From Lachnospiraceae bacterium UBA4381 (GTDB lineage Bacteria > Bacillota > Clostridia > Lachnospirales > Lachnospiraceae): a stretch of DNA of 35,527 bases. How positions within the stretch are numbered: position 1 is the first letter of the stretch; every line of letters begins with the position of its first letter. The translations under genes were made by a program, and so were the position numbers. The notes under the pieces are model-generated. The model saw only the letters and a program-made list of their open reading frames with translations, was not told the DNA's origin and ran no database searches. This document shows, in pieces, positions 9,801 through 17,739 of the stretch. The stretch lies in contig DGRT01000077.1 in NCBI GenBank assembly GCA_002391105.1, positions 1 through 35,527 on the forward strand. Reading direction: 5' to 3'.

Positions 9801-10389
9801 TTTCCTGAGACATCCTCATGAGATCAGTATTAACTATCACATCCTCCGGCAGGCCGTGATTCTGCATCTCCAGAAAATAGTTTCCCGGTCCGAATATCTC
9901 AAGATGATCCAGAGCCGCCTTCTTGGCTTCGTGATAAAGGCGTCTTCTCAGGTAAAATGCAACCTCTCCCTGAAGACATGCAGAGAGACATATGATGCCC
10001 TCATGGTACTTCTTAAGTATCTCTCTGTCCACACGCGGCTTATAATAATAGCCATCTATAAACCCCTGAGATACTATCTTGGTAAGATTCTTATAGCCCA
10101 GATCATTTTCCGCCAGAAGGATCAGATGATAATATCTTTCATCATTAACGCCCACCTCTCTGTCCAGACGGGAATTGGGAGCCACATAAACCTCACAGCC
10201 GATAATAGGCTTTATTCCCTGTGCCTTACATTCCTTATAAAAATCAATAACGCCATACATGACGCCATGATCCGTGATTGCAAGACTGTCCATTCCCAGC
10301 TCCTTTGCTCTGGAAACCAGATCCGGAATACGGGCAAAGCCGTCCAGCAGACTATATACTGTATGCACGTGTAAATGTGTAAATGCCAT
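6892..10389 (-). CDS. dnaE: DNA polymerase III subunit alpha
   Basis: Replicative DNA polymerase of the C family. The 1165 residues show an N-terminal PHP domain (HLHVHTVYS at 5-13, TDHG at 39-42), the polymerase palm with GPGRGSAAGS (358-367) and the catalytic aspartates in PDIDIDF (399-405), then KMDFLGLRNL, the fingers, a helix-hairpin-helix region and a C-terminal OB-fold. Length and organisation fit DnaE rather than PolC, which has an inserted exonuclease domain. In most Firmicutes DnaE works with PolC at the fork. The ATG follows GAGG. A 310-codon plus-strand frame inside this gene is an antisense shadow. Confidence 0.97.
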   Translation of the reverse strand: MAFTHLHVHTVYSLLDGFARIPDLVSRAKELGMDSLAITDHGVMYGVIDFYKECKAQGIKPIIGCEVYVAPNSRLDREVGVNDERYYHLILLAENDLGYKNLTKIVSQGFIDGYYYKPRVDREILKKYHEGIICLSACLQGEVAFYLRRRLYHEAKKAALDHLEIFGPGNYFLEMQNHGLPEDVIVNTDLMRMSQETGIPLVVTNDSHYVRKEDWEAHDILICMQTNQKVNDPDRTMRYAEGEYYLRSEEEMAELFPYAREALENTHKIAERCNVEIVFGEQKLPKYDVPEEYGDDAFAYLRFLCEEGLKERYEDITKELRDRLEYELGTIRDMGFVDYFLIVWDYVKYAKEHGIGVGPGRGSAAGSIVSYCLKITNIDPIKYNLIFERFLNPERVSMPDIDIDFAPERRQDMIAYVSEKYGPEKVVQIITFGTLAAKNAIRNVGRVLDVSRSVVDQVAKAIPGGGTPVPLAVAMKESPDFIKYYNGSSEVKYMVDMAMKLEGVLSHPGKHAAGVVIGREPIVEYVPLCRNGSDAPISTQFEKDTLEKLGLLKMDFLGLRNLTVILDALENIRERTGEVIDIDNISLADPKVYELISSGDCAGVFQLESSGMQSFMKELSPKTLEELIAGISLYRPGPMDFIPQYLKGKNAGEIHYDTPELEPILSTTYGCMVYQEQVMQIVMSLAGYSMGKSDEVRRAMSKKKADVMAKEREFFVYGNEAIGVPGCIKNGIDEKIANKIFDEMTDFASYAFNRSHAAAYGVVTYQTAYLKRYYPLDYMAALLTSVRDNAPKLRTYIEAVRRMGIKILPPDVNRSLGKFTVDGECIRYGLSAIKSIGDSVVDAIIQERNQGGPYLDLQDFCMRLSSKESNKRVIEGLIMTGAYDCFGVNRKQMSVAYPDIANAVAAEKKKNATGQMSLLDFMSEGETENAETSKFKVKYPDMPEFSKDIILSGEKKMLGLYISGHPLDEYRDLLEEKTDIRTVDFEIEEETGMTQAEDGKNYVLGGMIESVTRRITRNGENMANLRVEDLYGTVEVLVFPKTYEQYRDIIEENAAVIIRGRASINDTESKLMASEIIPMSKMAMDMDAEKTQLWVLFDNMEALKKHQQEFYSLLKDKVGMSPVYVQLSEEKKAVRMNTRVDLSKGVESVLKLEYGQDRVMVVKKK

Positions 10390-10409
10390 TTATTTACCTC
10401 AGTAACTTA

Positions 10410-11219
10410 TTATTTATTATTCCTGTTCTTTCTTTTGTCTCTCTCCAGCAGGCGGGAATATCTGGAGACAACCCTCTGTTCCTCTCTGGATCTTAGATCA
10501 GATATACCCTCTTCGAGCTTTCTGGTCTGCTTTTCTTTCAAAGAAGCTATCTTTCTGTCCAGCTTCTTCTCCATTTTTTTGTTAAGTCTTGCTTTATACT
10601 TCTTCCTCTTAAGATATCTGCGATATCCCTTCACATAGCGCCTTGCATAGTCAAAAGCTGCATCCTCCCCTTCTTCTGCAAGAAGATAAAGCAGCTTCTC
10701 CAGACGCTTCTTTGTATATGGATGAAGTATATTCTTACTCTTTCCGTTAAGATAATAATTCAGGGCAGAGCTGTCTGTATAATCCTCCTTGTGATATATC
10801 TTACTTGCCGCAACTCTGTCACAGAACATCTCTACTATATAATTATCCGGCATCTTCATGCCCGTTACCGAACCATCCCTCTTCTCCAGGTCATAATCCA
10901 GCCAGTATTCCAGATGATGCTTGTTCCTGCCCTTATGATGCAGCCAGGAGCTGGTATAGCCCTTCTCCTCTCTTTCAGCCTCATTCGGACTTCTGTTTCC
11001 CTGATAATACTTAGCACCAACCGAAAACTCTGTCCAGGAGTACTTTGAAAGATCATGCAGAATCCCCTGAAGATACAGTCCGCATCTGAAGCAGTTCTTA
11101 CCCACAAGAAGCTTATGCTCATTGATGGTTGCAAGATGCTTATACCATTTCTTTTCTTTTATATTATCTATTATTTCGGACGGCATCTGAGTAATCTCTC
11201 CAAGTCCCCGGATATTCAT
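10410..11219 (-). CDS. DUF5662-like protein
   Basis: 269 residues. The central block contains HDLSKYSWTEF, YYQGNRSPNE and SSWLHHKGRNKHHLEYW, a His-rich pattern I associate from memory with the uncharacterised family DUF5662. The many conserved His/Asp/Glu residues (HDLSKY, HHKGRNKHH) suggest a metal-binding, possibly HD-like, enzyme, but no activity is known to me. The C-terminal 60 residues are very rich in Lys, Arg and Glu and likely helical. The ATG at 11219 follows GAGAGG. It lies just upstream of dnaE, with about 20 bases between them, so the two may be co-transcribed. Confidence 0.72.
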   Translation of the reverse strand: MNIRGLGEITQMPSEIIDNIKEKKWYKHLATINEHKLLVGKNCFRCGLYLQGILHDLSKYSWTEFSVGAKYYQGNRSPNEAEREEKGYTSSWLHHKGRNKHHLEYWLDYDLEKRDGSVTGMKMPDNYIVEMFCDRVAASKIYHKEDYTDSSALNYYLNGKSKNILHPYTKKRLEKLLYLLAEEGEDAAFDYARRYVKGYRRYLKRKKYKARLNKKMEKKLDRKIASLKEKQTRKLEEGISDLRSREEQRVVSRYSRLLERDKRKNRNNK

Positions 11220-11304
11220 ATCTTTTTCCTCTCTACTACAATGATTTATCTATATTTTAACTCTGTCTCCCGACAGAACAGTATTCAGTATATTAGTCCT
11301 GTAA

Positions 11305-12438
11305 TCATTTACTCCCGAAAGCGCTGGGAACAAAGTATGTTATAATCCACTCAACCAGCAGTGTAATAAGCATTACGATCAGGGCAAATATAAGTTCAAA
11401 GGGAACCCCTTCCTGTTTTACCGCAATTCCAAGAGCTGCCGGAACTATCCCAAGCATATATTTTCCAAACATTACCGGAAATTTGTGAAGTACCAGTATC
11501 CCCATAGTTCTTTTTCCAACATAGGAAAGCTTATCTCCAACATAGGTTCCCCTTAGCGCACAGGAGAAGAAAAATGTTGCTGTTATCCCAAGTCCTGCCC
11601 CCAGAAGATAATACTGCATTCCACGGTAAAGATCGGTTCTGGTATCTGCTCCTCCACGCTGGATAACCATTATCATTATTATAGCTATCATTATAGCACC
11701 AAGAATAATCATCGCAATACGTAGTACTACCGGAATATAGAGCAGAAAAACTTTAATCAGTATCTTTCTGAATATCAGACCAAACATAAAGAAAAATAGC
11801 ATTGCGAGAGCTGTCTCCGCTTCAAAGGGCCATATATAAGCTCCCGATCCGGCCTTATCCAGATTGTACATCCATCCAAGACCTCCCAGCATCAGCAGCA
11901 CCGCCACAATTATCTGGAACCAGTTTTTCTTCTCGGATATTTTAAGAAAAGCATAGGCCACTATCTCTACCACAAACAGGCAGGGCAGAAACCAGAGCGG
12001 TCTGTTCCATTCAAAGTGCTCCCTGCCGCTATTAGCATATATCAGTCCCAGCAGATTATCCAGAAGAGCCTTTGGAATACCGCGGGGTTCCATATTTCCG
12101 ACCACCCATACATTATAGGCAATATAGACAGCTATACTAATGATCCCCCACAGGATATAGGGAACCAGAAGGCGCTTGAATAATTTTTTCAGTATATCTC
12201 CGAAATGCGTATCTGTTTTCCATAGAAGCCCATTCTTCTGCTTCCTGTCCATATTAAAGGTAAGTCCGGAAAGTAAAAAAAATGCAGCCGTGGCAAATAT
12301 CAGTGTTGTATCCCACAAAAGACCTTTGGATACATGTCCCAGCACGATTGCACATATGGCTATCCCCTTTGCGACATCTATAGCTTCTATTCTTCCTGTA
12401 ACCTGATCTATATCAGATTTCATATCATTATTACTCAT
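11305..12438 (-). CDS. Acyltransferase family 3 integral membrane protein
   Basis: Polytopic membrane protein with about ten hydrophobic segments and the family-3 acyltransferase signature at its N-terminus: RIEAIDVAKGIAICAIVLGH, with the conserved His at the end of the first helix. Members O-acetylate or O-acylate surface polysaccharides, peptidoglycan or lipids; the substrate is not readable here. A track to GTG 12447 is possible, but ATG 12438 has GGTG six bases upstream and is preferred. It is flanked by a terminator on its 5' side, so it is probably transcribed separately from the superoxide reductase gene. A second acyltransferase of a related kind is at 29586-30695. Confidence 0.82.
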   Translation of the reverse strand: MSNNDMKSDIDQVTGRIEAIDVAKGIAICAIVLGHVSKGLLWDTTLIFATAAFFLLSGLTFNMDRKQKNGLLWKTDTHFGDILKKLFKRLLVPYILWGIISIAVYIAYNVWVVGNMEPRGIPKALLDNLLGLIYANSGREHFEWNRPLWFLPCLFVVEIVAYAFLKISEKKNWFQIIVAVLLMLGGLGWMYNLDKAGSGAYIWPFEAETALAMLFFFMFGLIFRKILIKVFLLYIPVVLRIAMIILGAIMIAIIMIMVIQRGGADTRTDLYRGMQYYLLGAGLGITATFFFSCALRGTYVGDKLSYVGKRTMGILVLHKFPVMFGKYMLGIVPAALGIAVKQEGVPFELIFALIVMLITLLVEWIITYFVPSAFGSK

Positions 12439-12465
12439 TTTATTCACCAGCTACAGAATATTAAA

Positions 12466-12487
12466 GGTGCCAAATGAATTTGACACC
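12466..12487 (-). terminator. Terminator hairpin after the superoxide reductase gene
   Basis: GGTGTCAAAT and ATTTGGCACC form a ten-base-pair stem with a two-base centre (one U-G wobble) on the minus strand, followed by TTTAATATTC. The T tract is short, so termination may be partial. Confidence 0.6.
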
Positions 12488-12538
12488 CCTAATATATCCC
12501 GATCAATATTATAATGCTGTTTAACAGACAGGCTCTGC

Positions 12539-12913
12539 CTATACCTCAGTCTTCCACAGTCCATGAAGATTGCAATACTCATAAGCTTCCTTTACCTTGT
12601 CTCCATCAACAAGAGCAAATGTAGCTACCGGCTTTGCACCCGGCTCAAGAACCTTTCTCTGTCTTCCCTGCTCAGTCTCAATAGCAACCCACTGAATGAA
12701 ATGATTATCAAGCATTGGATGCTCTACCTCACCAACAGCAACGGTAACTGTATTACCCTCTACAGTAACAACCGGCACATGCTTCTCACCGGCGCCGTCA
12801 GATGTATTGGCAATAAGCTCAACCATAGTTTCACCGCAGCATTTAACATCACACTTATCCTTATTCAGATAAGAAATCATATTGTTACATTTTACACACT
12901 TAAATACTCTCAT
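12539..12913 (-). CDS. dfx: Superoxide reductase (desulfoferrodoxin)
   Basis: Cytoplasmic non-haem iron protein that reduces superoxide to hydrogen peroxide without making oxygen, typical of anaerobes. The 124 residues contain an N-terminal desulforedoxin-like domain with a FeCys4 site (Cys6, Cys9, Cys25, Cys26) and the catalytic domain with the FeHis4Cys centre: His45 (EKHVP), His65 (EHPM), His71 (NHFIQW), Cys114 and His117 (CNLHG). The usual lysine partner is Lys44. It is therefore a two-iron 2Fe-SOR. The ATG follows AAGGAGG. No PerR-type operator was recognised upstream. Confidence 0.95.
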   Translation of the reverse strand: MRVFKCVKCNNMISYLNKDKCDVKCCGETMVELIANTSDGAGEKHVPVVTVEGNTVTVAVGEVEHPMLDNHFIQWVAIETEQGRQRKVLEPGAKPVATFALVDGDKVKEAYEYCNLHGLWKTEV

Positions 12914-13005
12914 TCGTTGAACCTCCTTATATAATTAATCGCCATGAATATATTGTATCATCTAAGTCCTGAAATTAAAAGAATGATTTAATCTCCGGGA
13001 TACCT

Positions 13006-13296
13006 TTAATAACCACCCGTATGCAGAACCTTAAAGCTTCTCTCATCCTCCTGCACCGGAAGTTCCTTCTTCTCTATATCATCTATATGTATGAAGCTTC
13101 CGGCATCAATCTCTCCCAGAAAACGGGATATAGAATCCCGGTCTCCCTGAACCTCAAGCTCCACTCTGCCATCATACAGATTTCTTACATAACCCGTAAG
13201 TCCCAGAGCACGGGCAGCGTAGTTGGCACGATATCTGAAGCCTACTCCCTGAACATCACCGGATATAAGCATATGCTGTCTTACCATAGTCACCAT
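13006..13296 (-). CDS. acyP: Acylphosphatase
   Basis: Small enzyme hydrolysing acyl phosphates such as acetyl phosphate or carbamoyl phosphate. The 96 residues carry the substrate-binding loop GDVQGVGFRYR (about 13-23, with the catalytic Arg) and the catalytic Asn in GYVRNLYDGRVE. Its first codons overlap the stop of the upstream gene at 13290-13292, so the two are translationally coupled. The start is either ATG 13296 or the in-frame ATG 13287; the latter has GAGATGG upstream. Confidence 0.92.
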   Translation of the reverse strand: MVTMVRQHMLISGDVQGVGFRYRANYAARALGLTGYVRNLYDGRVELEVQGDRDSISRFLGEIDAGSFIHIDDIEKKELPVQEDERSFKVLHTGGY

Positions 13297-14093
13297 CTCT
13301 TTATATATAGAATATTACTGAAATAAAAATTATCATTTTTTCTGACATAATTCATGTACTCATCGTAGTCCATGTAATATCTTTTCCCCCAGGAGGAAAT
13401 CTCAAGCAGGGTTCTCCCCTCAGCCTCTATTAGACCTGTTACCGTCACATAATGATCCTTGGTTTTTGTAACAGGCTTAAAATGCAGCCCTCCGCCTTCT
13501 TCCTTCCTGTCATAGAATACCACCTTATCCTTCCTCAGAAATCCGGGGCCTATGGCTATAATTACCGGTATCCCGTTTCCAAGCATTTCCTGTATGCTGG
13601 TCAGCAGCCTGCCGGGGCGCACAAACCAGTGTGCCATATACCTGTGACCGGTAGCTTTATGTATCTTTCTCCCGTTGATCAGAAAGTATATATTCATCCC
13701 CAGGGAGAGCAGGATGCCGGATATTCCAAGCTTCGGAAGTATATGAAAAAATGTTTTCTCAAGTCCCAGCACATAATTCATATATTCATCCTTTGTATAT
13801 GAATTACCTGGCGCCGGCACATGAGGAGCAGCTTCATTTTTTTCCGGCTTACGTAAAGGGCTGTTCATACTTTTCCGTTTATCAGCCTTCTTGCCGCTTT
13901 CAGGTTCACTGAAGGAACCGGACAGGATAAAGCTGATAACATCAGATGCAGCAATCAGTCCGCAGCCCCAGCCTTTAAGTGTTCTGCCCTTATTCTTTTT
14001 TTCAATATCAGCAAACCAGCCCTGATTCCCGCCAAAGGAACCATCCACAGATATATAGGGCTTATCCAGCTTCACCTCGTTTATAAGTTTCAT
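13290..14093 (-). CDS. C39-like (papain-fold) putative cysteine peptidase
   Basis: 267 residues with the hallmarks of a papain-like peptidase of the C39-like group: NQGWF (Gln24, a candidate oxyanion residue), the Cys box LKGWGCGLIAASDV (Cys44) and the His box DHYVTVTGL near residue 213, followed by a Ser-Trp-Gly (SSWG) that may hold the Asp/Asn partner region. A Lys/Pro-rich linker (about 64-95) and one hydrophobic segment (ILLSLGMNIYFLI) interrupt the domain. There is no signal peptide. I start it at ATG 14093 because GAAGGTGG precedes it; an upstream ATG at 14141 lies in the terminator hairpin. It is coupled to acyP. The peptidase assignment is by motif only; substrate unknown. Confidence 0.62.
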   Translation of the reverse strand: MKLINEVKLDKPYISVDGSFGGNQGWFADIEKKNKGRTLKGWGCGLIAASDVISFILSGSFSEPESGKKADKRKSMNSPLRKPEKNEAAPHVPAPGNSYTKDEYMNYVLGLEKTFFHILPKLGISGILLSLGMNIYFLINGRKIHKATGHRYMAHWFVRPGRLLTSIQEMLGNGIPVIIAIGPGFLRKDKVVFYDRKEEGGGLHFKPVTKTKDHYVTVTGLIEAEGRTLLEISSWGKRYYMDYDEYMNYVRKNDNFYFSNILYIKRW

Positions 14094-14127
14094 ACCCACC
14101 TTCGATGAATAAATTATAAATAAATAT

Positions 14128-14155
14128 GTCAAAACAGCCAATCGACTGTTTTGAC
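14128..14155 (-). terminator. Hairpin terminator after the EF-G-like gene
   Basis: GTCAAAACAG and CTGTTTTGAC form a perfect ten-base-pair stem with an eight-base loop, followed on the minus strand by ATATTTATTT. It lies 26 bases past the stop of the EF-G-like gene. Confidence 0.75.
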
Positions 14156-14181
14156 ATATTAAATAAACTAAACCACTTTAA

Positions 14182-16254
14182 CTATTCAGCCTTTGCAGCT
14201 TCAACTTCCTTCTTCGCCACATCATCAGGTGCCTGCTCATATCTTGCAAATTCATACGAGAATACACCACTTCCCTTTGTCATGGAATAAAGCTTTGTAT
14301 CATACTCAAACAGCTCAATATAAGGAACTTCAGCAAGTATCTCCTGATAGCCGTCATCAAGAGGATTCATACCAAGTATTCTTCCCCTGCGCTTATTAAG
14401 ATCACCCATTACATCACCGGTAAAATCATTCGGAACTACAACCTTAAAGGAAGCAATCGGTTCCAGCAGTACAGGACTTGCTTCCATAAAGCCCTTCTTG
14501 AACGCCTGCTCTGTAGCGACCTTAAATGCAAGCTCTGAAGAATCTACAGGATGGTAGCTTCCATCATAGAGAACAACCTTAACTCCTGTAACCGGATACT
14601 TAGCCAGAGGTCCGCTCTTTACAGACTCTGCGATACCCTTTTCAACTGCCGGGAAGTAATTCTTCGGAACAGCTCCACCTACAACGATCTGATCAAATAC
14701 ATAAGGTGTATCCATATCGCCTGATGGTTCCATGGTAATCTTTACATGACCATACTGACCATGTCCACCGGTCTGCTTCTTATACTTGAATTCGGTATCA
14801 ACCTTCTTTCTGATTGTCTCCTTGAAGCCTGTTCTCGGGCGAAGAAGCTCTATCTCAACCTTGTATTTTTCAGCAAGAACACTCTGAACTGTATCAATAT
14901 GAGTACCGCTGATACCATAGATAAGTGTCTGTCCATTTTCGCCGTCGTTTACTACATTTATAGTCTGATCTTCAACCATTATCTTAGCAAGCGACTGGGC
15001 TATCTTATCCTCTTCACCCTTCTTTACAGCCTGATATCTCTTATATACATACGGCTTGGAAATAGCAGTTCTGATATAAGTAATCGGTGTCTTCTTGGTA
15101 GAAAGGGAATCTGTAGTCTGGCTGACAGCAAGCTTTGCAAGAGCTCCTATATCACCGGCATGAAGCTCCTTGACCTCCTCAACCTTATTTCCGCAGATGG
15201 TATAAAGCTTACCCAGCTTTTCCTCTGCATCTCTGTGATAATTATAAAGTGTATCATCCGGCTTCAGAACACCTGAGCACACCTTGATAAGAGAATACTT
15301 ACCAATATATGGATCGGCAATAGTCTTAAATATATAAGCTGACTTAGCCTTTGAGAAGTCATAATTTGCTTCAAATACTTCATTATTGGTTGTATTGATT
15401 CCTGCCAGCTTGCACATATCAGGACTTGGGAAATACTTGATAATATCAGCCATCAGAGTGTACATACCTCTGGCAAGTGTATTGGAGCCCATAAGCACAG
15501 GAACAACCTCACTGTCATGTACACCAACTCTGAGCGCAGCTCTTATCTCATCCTCTGAGAATTCATCTCCCTCAAAGAATCTGTCCATATACTCTTCGCT
15601 GGTCTCGGCAACCGCCTCAACAAGTGCATCACGGCAGATAGAAAGATTCTCCTGTGAATAATCAGGAACATCAAACTTATCCACTGTACCCTTATCATTC
15701 CATCTCTTAGCTTTCTGCTGAATAACATTTACATATCCGACAAACTGTTCGTTCTCTCTGATAGGAAGGTGGAACGGAGCGATTCTCTTTCCATACATCT
15801 CCTGAAGTGACTGAACAACCTCTCTGAAGCTTGCCTTGTCATCATCCATTTCTGTAACGAAAACCATTCTCGGAAGCTTTCTCTTCTCACAAAGCTCCCA
15901 GGCTCTCTTAGTACCTACCTCTATACCAGACTTACCTGATACAACTATGATAGCCGCATCTGCTGCAGCAAGAGCCTCCTCTGTCTCACCAACGAAATCA
16001 GGATAACCCGGCGTATCCAGAAGATTGATCTTGTAACCCTCCCACGGAATAGGAACAACCGTTGCTTTCAGAGACATCTTACGCTTTATCTCTTCCTTCT
16101 CAAAATCACTTATAGTATTTCCTGCATCCACAGAACCTAAGCGATTGGTAATACCGGCAAGATAGCTGATTGCCTCAACAAGTGAGGTCTTACCACTGCC
16201 ACCATGACCCAGCAGAACTACATTACGAATTTTGTCAGTTGTAAATACATTCAT
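14182..16254 (-). CDS. EF-G-like translational GTPase (EF-G2 type)
   Basis: Five-domain translation-factor GTPase of 690 residues related to EF-G, of the EF-G2/FusA-like group often found as a second copy in Firmicutes. Visible are the P-loop GHGGSGKT (16-23), DTPGYPDF (G3, 80-87), a divergent G4 (VTEMD at 133-137 in place of the usual NKxD), and the domain IV tip TGGHGQYGHV. The C-terminal domain V is complete. Length is normal for EF-G. The canonical fusA usually sits with rpsL, rpsG and tuf, none of which are here, so this is more likely the accessory paralogue. It has its own promoter and terminator, and AGGAGGTG before the ATG. Confidence 0.85.
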   Translation of the reverse strand: MNVFTTDKIRNVVLLGHGGSGKTSLVEAISYLAGITNRLGSVDAGNTISDFEKEEIKRKMSLKATVVPIPWEGYKINLLDTPGYPDFVGETEEALAAADAAIIVVSGKSGIEVGTKRAWELCEKRKLPRMVFVTEMDDDKASFREVVQSLQEMYGKRIAPFHLPIRENEQFVGYVNVIQQKAKRWNDKGTVDKFDVPDYSQENLSICRDALVEAVAETSEEYMDRFFEGDEFSEDEIRAALRVGVHDSEVVPVLMGSNTLARGMYTLMADIIKYFPSPDMCKLAGINTTNNEVFEANYDFSKAKSAYIFKTIADPYIGKYSLIKVCSGVLKPDDTLYNYHRDAEEKLGKLYTICGNKVEEVKELHAGDIGALAKLAVSQTTDSLSTKKTPITYIRTAISKPYVYKRYQAVKKGEEDKIAQSLAKIMVEDQTINVVNDGENGQTLIYGISGTHIDTVQSVLAEKYKVEIELLRPRTGFKETIRKKVDTEFKYKKQTGGHGQYGHVKITMEPSGDMDTPYVFDQIVVGGAVPKNYFPAVEKGIAESVKSGPLAKYPVTGVKVVLYDGSYHPVDSSELAFKVATEQAFKKGFMEASPVLLEPIASFKVVVPNDFTGDVMGDLNKRRGRILGMNPLDDGYQEILAEVPYIELFEYDTKLYSMTKGSGVFSYEFARYEQAPDDVAKKEVEAAKAE

Positions 16255-16318
16255 GTAAACACCTCCACAGCTTCATCCCATAATATTTACATTTTCCATT
16301 TTGAAAAACGCTAATATA

Positions 16319-16347
16319 ACTATATGAAATTTTTACAATTTTATCAA
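16319..16347 (-). promoter_or_regulatory. Promoter of the EF-G-like gene
   Basis: TTGATA (16347-16342) and TATAGT (16324-16319) are separated by 17 bases on the minus strand, giving a 5' leader of about 58 bases before the ATG at 16254. The surrounding DNA is very AT-rich. Confidence 0.6.
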
Positions 16348-16400
16348 CACAAAATGTGACTTTTTATTCATTTATAACAAATTTGTATGACTAAAATTGC

Positions 16401-16441
16401 AAAAAAAATCCGGACCATATGTTTCAACATATAATCCGGAT
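16401..16441 (-). terminator. Rho-independent terminator after the 102-residue gene
   Basis: On the minus strand ATCCGGA...ACATAT and ATATGT...TCCGGAT form a long stem with a short loop, followed by a run of eight T. Downstream of 16504-16812. Confidence 0.85.
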
Positions 16442-16503
16442 ATCCTTTTTATTAATATCTTATGAGTATCAAGCAACTATCAGCCTACCATATCAGAACC
16501 AGA

Positions 16504-16812
16504 CTACTCACTTTCCACGATTCCCTTAACCTCAGCCTTGATAGCTTCAACAAGCTCATCACTGTAATCCTCTGCCTTAAGCTTCTCCCAGGCAGCCTTT
16601 GCGGCTGAAGAAATATTTGCAGGAATCAACTCCTCATGATCCTTATAATAGCCATATCCACGATAACTATCAGAGAACTTAGCAACTTCCTGTCCCATGG
16701 TGCATACCCACACCTTCATCTCCGGTTCACCCGGCTGTGGGTTGTTACGTGGACGAAGGTCTATAGACCAGTTCTCGTTTTCATAGATGATAATTTGCTC
16801 TCGCTTTCCCAT
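16504..16812 (-). CDS. Hypothetical protein, 102 residues
   Basis: Small soluble, acidic protein with a beta-rich N-terminal half (IIIYENENWSIDLRPRNN, MKVWVCTMGQEVAKF) and a helical C-terminal half (AAKAAWEKLKAEDYSDELVEAIKAEV). No family recognised. Coding is supported by a strong ribosome binding site (GAGGAGGTTACT) before ATG 16812 and by the canonical terminator just after the stop, so it is a monocistronic unit. A TATAAT-like box lies at about 16834-16839, close to the start codon, implying a very short leader. Confidence 0.78.
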   Translation of the reverse strand: MGKREQIIIYENENWSIDLRPRNNPQPGEPEMKVWVCTMGQEVAKFSDSYRGYGYYKDHEELIPANISSAAKAAWEKLKAEDYSDELVEAIKAEVKGIVESE

Positions 16813-16893
16813 TTCTCTAGTAACCTCCTCAATATATTATATGCGAATTCAGTAAGGTTATTCCTTCGCTACCGAACCTACAACAATAATATA

Positions 16894-16956
16894 CTAGATA
16901 CCATCCTTTATTTCAATATCAGATTCAAAATAAAATGCTTTTTTGTTGCCATTCAT
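16894..16956 (-). CDS. Possible 20-residue micro-ORF
   Basis: ATG 16956 follows GAGGTAACC at ideal spacing and opens a 20-codon frame (MNGNKKAFYF...) ending at TAG 16894. It lies in a 216-base gap between the GNAT gene and the 102-residue gene. It could be a leader peptide, a remnant of a truncated gene, or chance. Only the ribosome binding site supports it. Confidence 0.25.
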   Translation of the reverse strand: MNGNKKAFYFESDIEIKDGI

Positions 16957-17028
16957 GGTTACCTCAGAATACACTCCCGATCCCACACACGACCTGCAGA
17001 TTTTTTTAAGCCGGCTTACAAAATCCGA

Positions 17029-17580
17029 TCAGTAATTCTCATTGATATAAGCATATCGAAGATGATCCCGGAAGCTGCCTCCTATCAAGATACTGGCTCT
17101 CTCGAAGCCCTCATGCTCAAATCCGAGCCGTTCCAGTATGTGAATGGATTTTACATTATCCACCATCACTCTTGACTCAATTCTATGAATATGCGCAAAC
17201 CTGAGTACATCCTCAATCGACGCTCTGCACGCCTCGGTACAGTAGCCGTGTCCCTGATACTTTTCATGCAGATTATAACCGAAGATAACATTTGCATACG
17301 GCTCTTTTCTTATTCTTACAAAGCTGATAGAACCGATTATCGTATCAGGATCCTCCTTAAGCGCAAAGTAATAATAAGCACAAAGCCCGTTCTCCATATT
17401 CTTCTCTTCCTGCTCCAGTATCCTTCTTTGCATCTGAAGTGTATAATAAAGAGGCGACTGTTCGGGTTCATGCTTTTCAAAGAAAGCCTTATTATCCGAA
17501 TAGTACTTCAGCATTTTCTCATCCAGCTCCACGTCTGACGTCTGTAATATAAGGCGCTCTGTTTCAAATTTGTATGACAT
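17029..17580 (-). CDS. GNAT-family N-acetyltransferase (RimJ/RimL-like)
   Basis: Acetyl-CoA-dependent N-acetyltransferase of 183 residues. The N-terminus FETERLILQT is typical of the Acetyltransf_3 (RimJ/RimL) branch. The acetyl-CoA binding region is visible as FGYNLHEKYQGHGYCTEACRASI (about 95-117, with the Gln/Gly-rich pyrophosphate loop KYQGHGY), followed by RIESRVMVDNVKSIHILERLGFEHEG, the usual Asn and Leu-Gly-Phe motif near the C-terminus. The substrate is unknown: ribosomal protein, antibiotic or small metabolite. It stands alone, between two unrelated small-gene units. Confidence 0.9.
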   Translation of the reverse strand: MSYKFETERLILQTSDVELDEKMLKYYSDNKAFFEKHEPEQSPLYYTLQMQRRILEQEEKNMENGLCAYYYFALKEDPDTIIGSISFVRIRKEPYANVIFGYNLHEKYQGHGYCTEACRASIEDVLRFAHIHRIESRVMVDNVKSIHILERLGFEHEGFERASILIGGSFRDHLRYAYINENY

Positions 17581-17739
17581 ACCATTTCCTCACTTCTACT
17601 TTACTCAATATGTATATGTTCAGGTCATGCAGCTCTGAAGCCCAGCGGTCCGATCAGGAATGCTATAACACCTATCCTAATCTCCCAGAGAATACAGAAA
17701 GCTCAATCTTAAGAACCAGCAGTATTAAAAGCTTTTCTT

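Noticed and set aside
17636..17720. Possible membrane-peptide tail encoding IGVIAFLIGPLGF on the minus strand
   Set aside because: No start codon or ribosome binding site is in frame and a stop lies just upstream; it may be a decayed remnant, but nothing else supports it.
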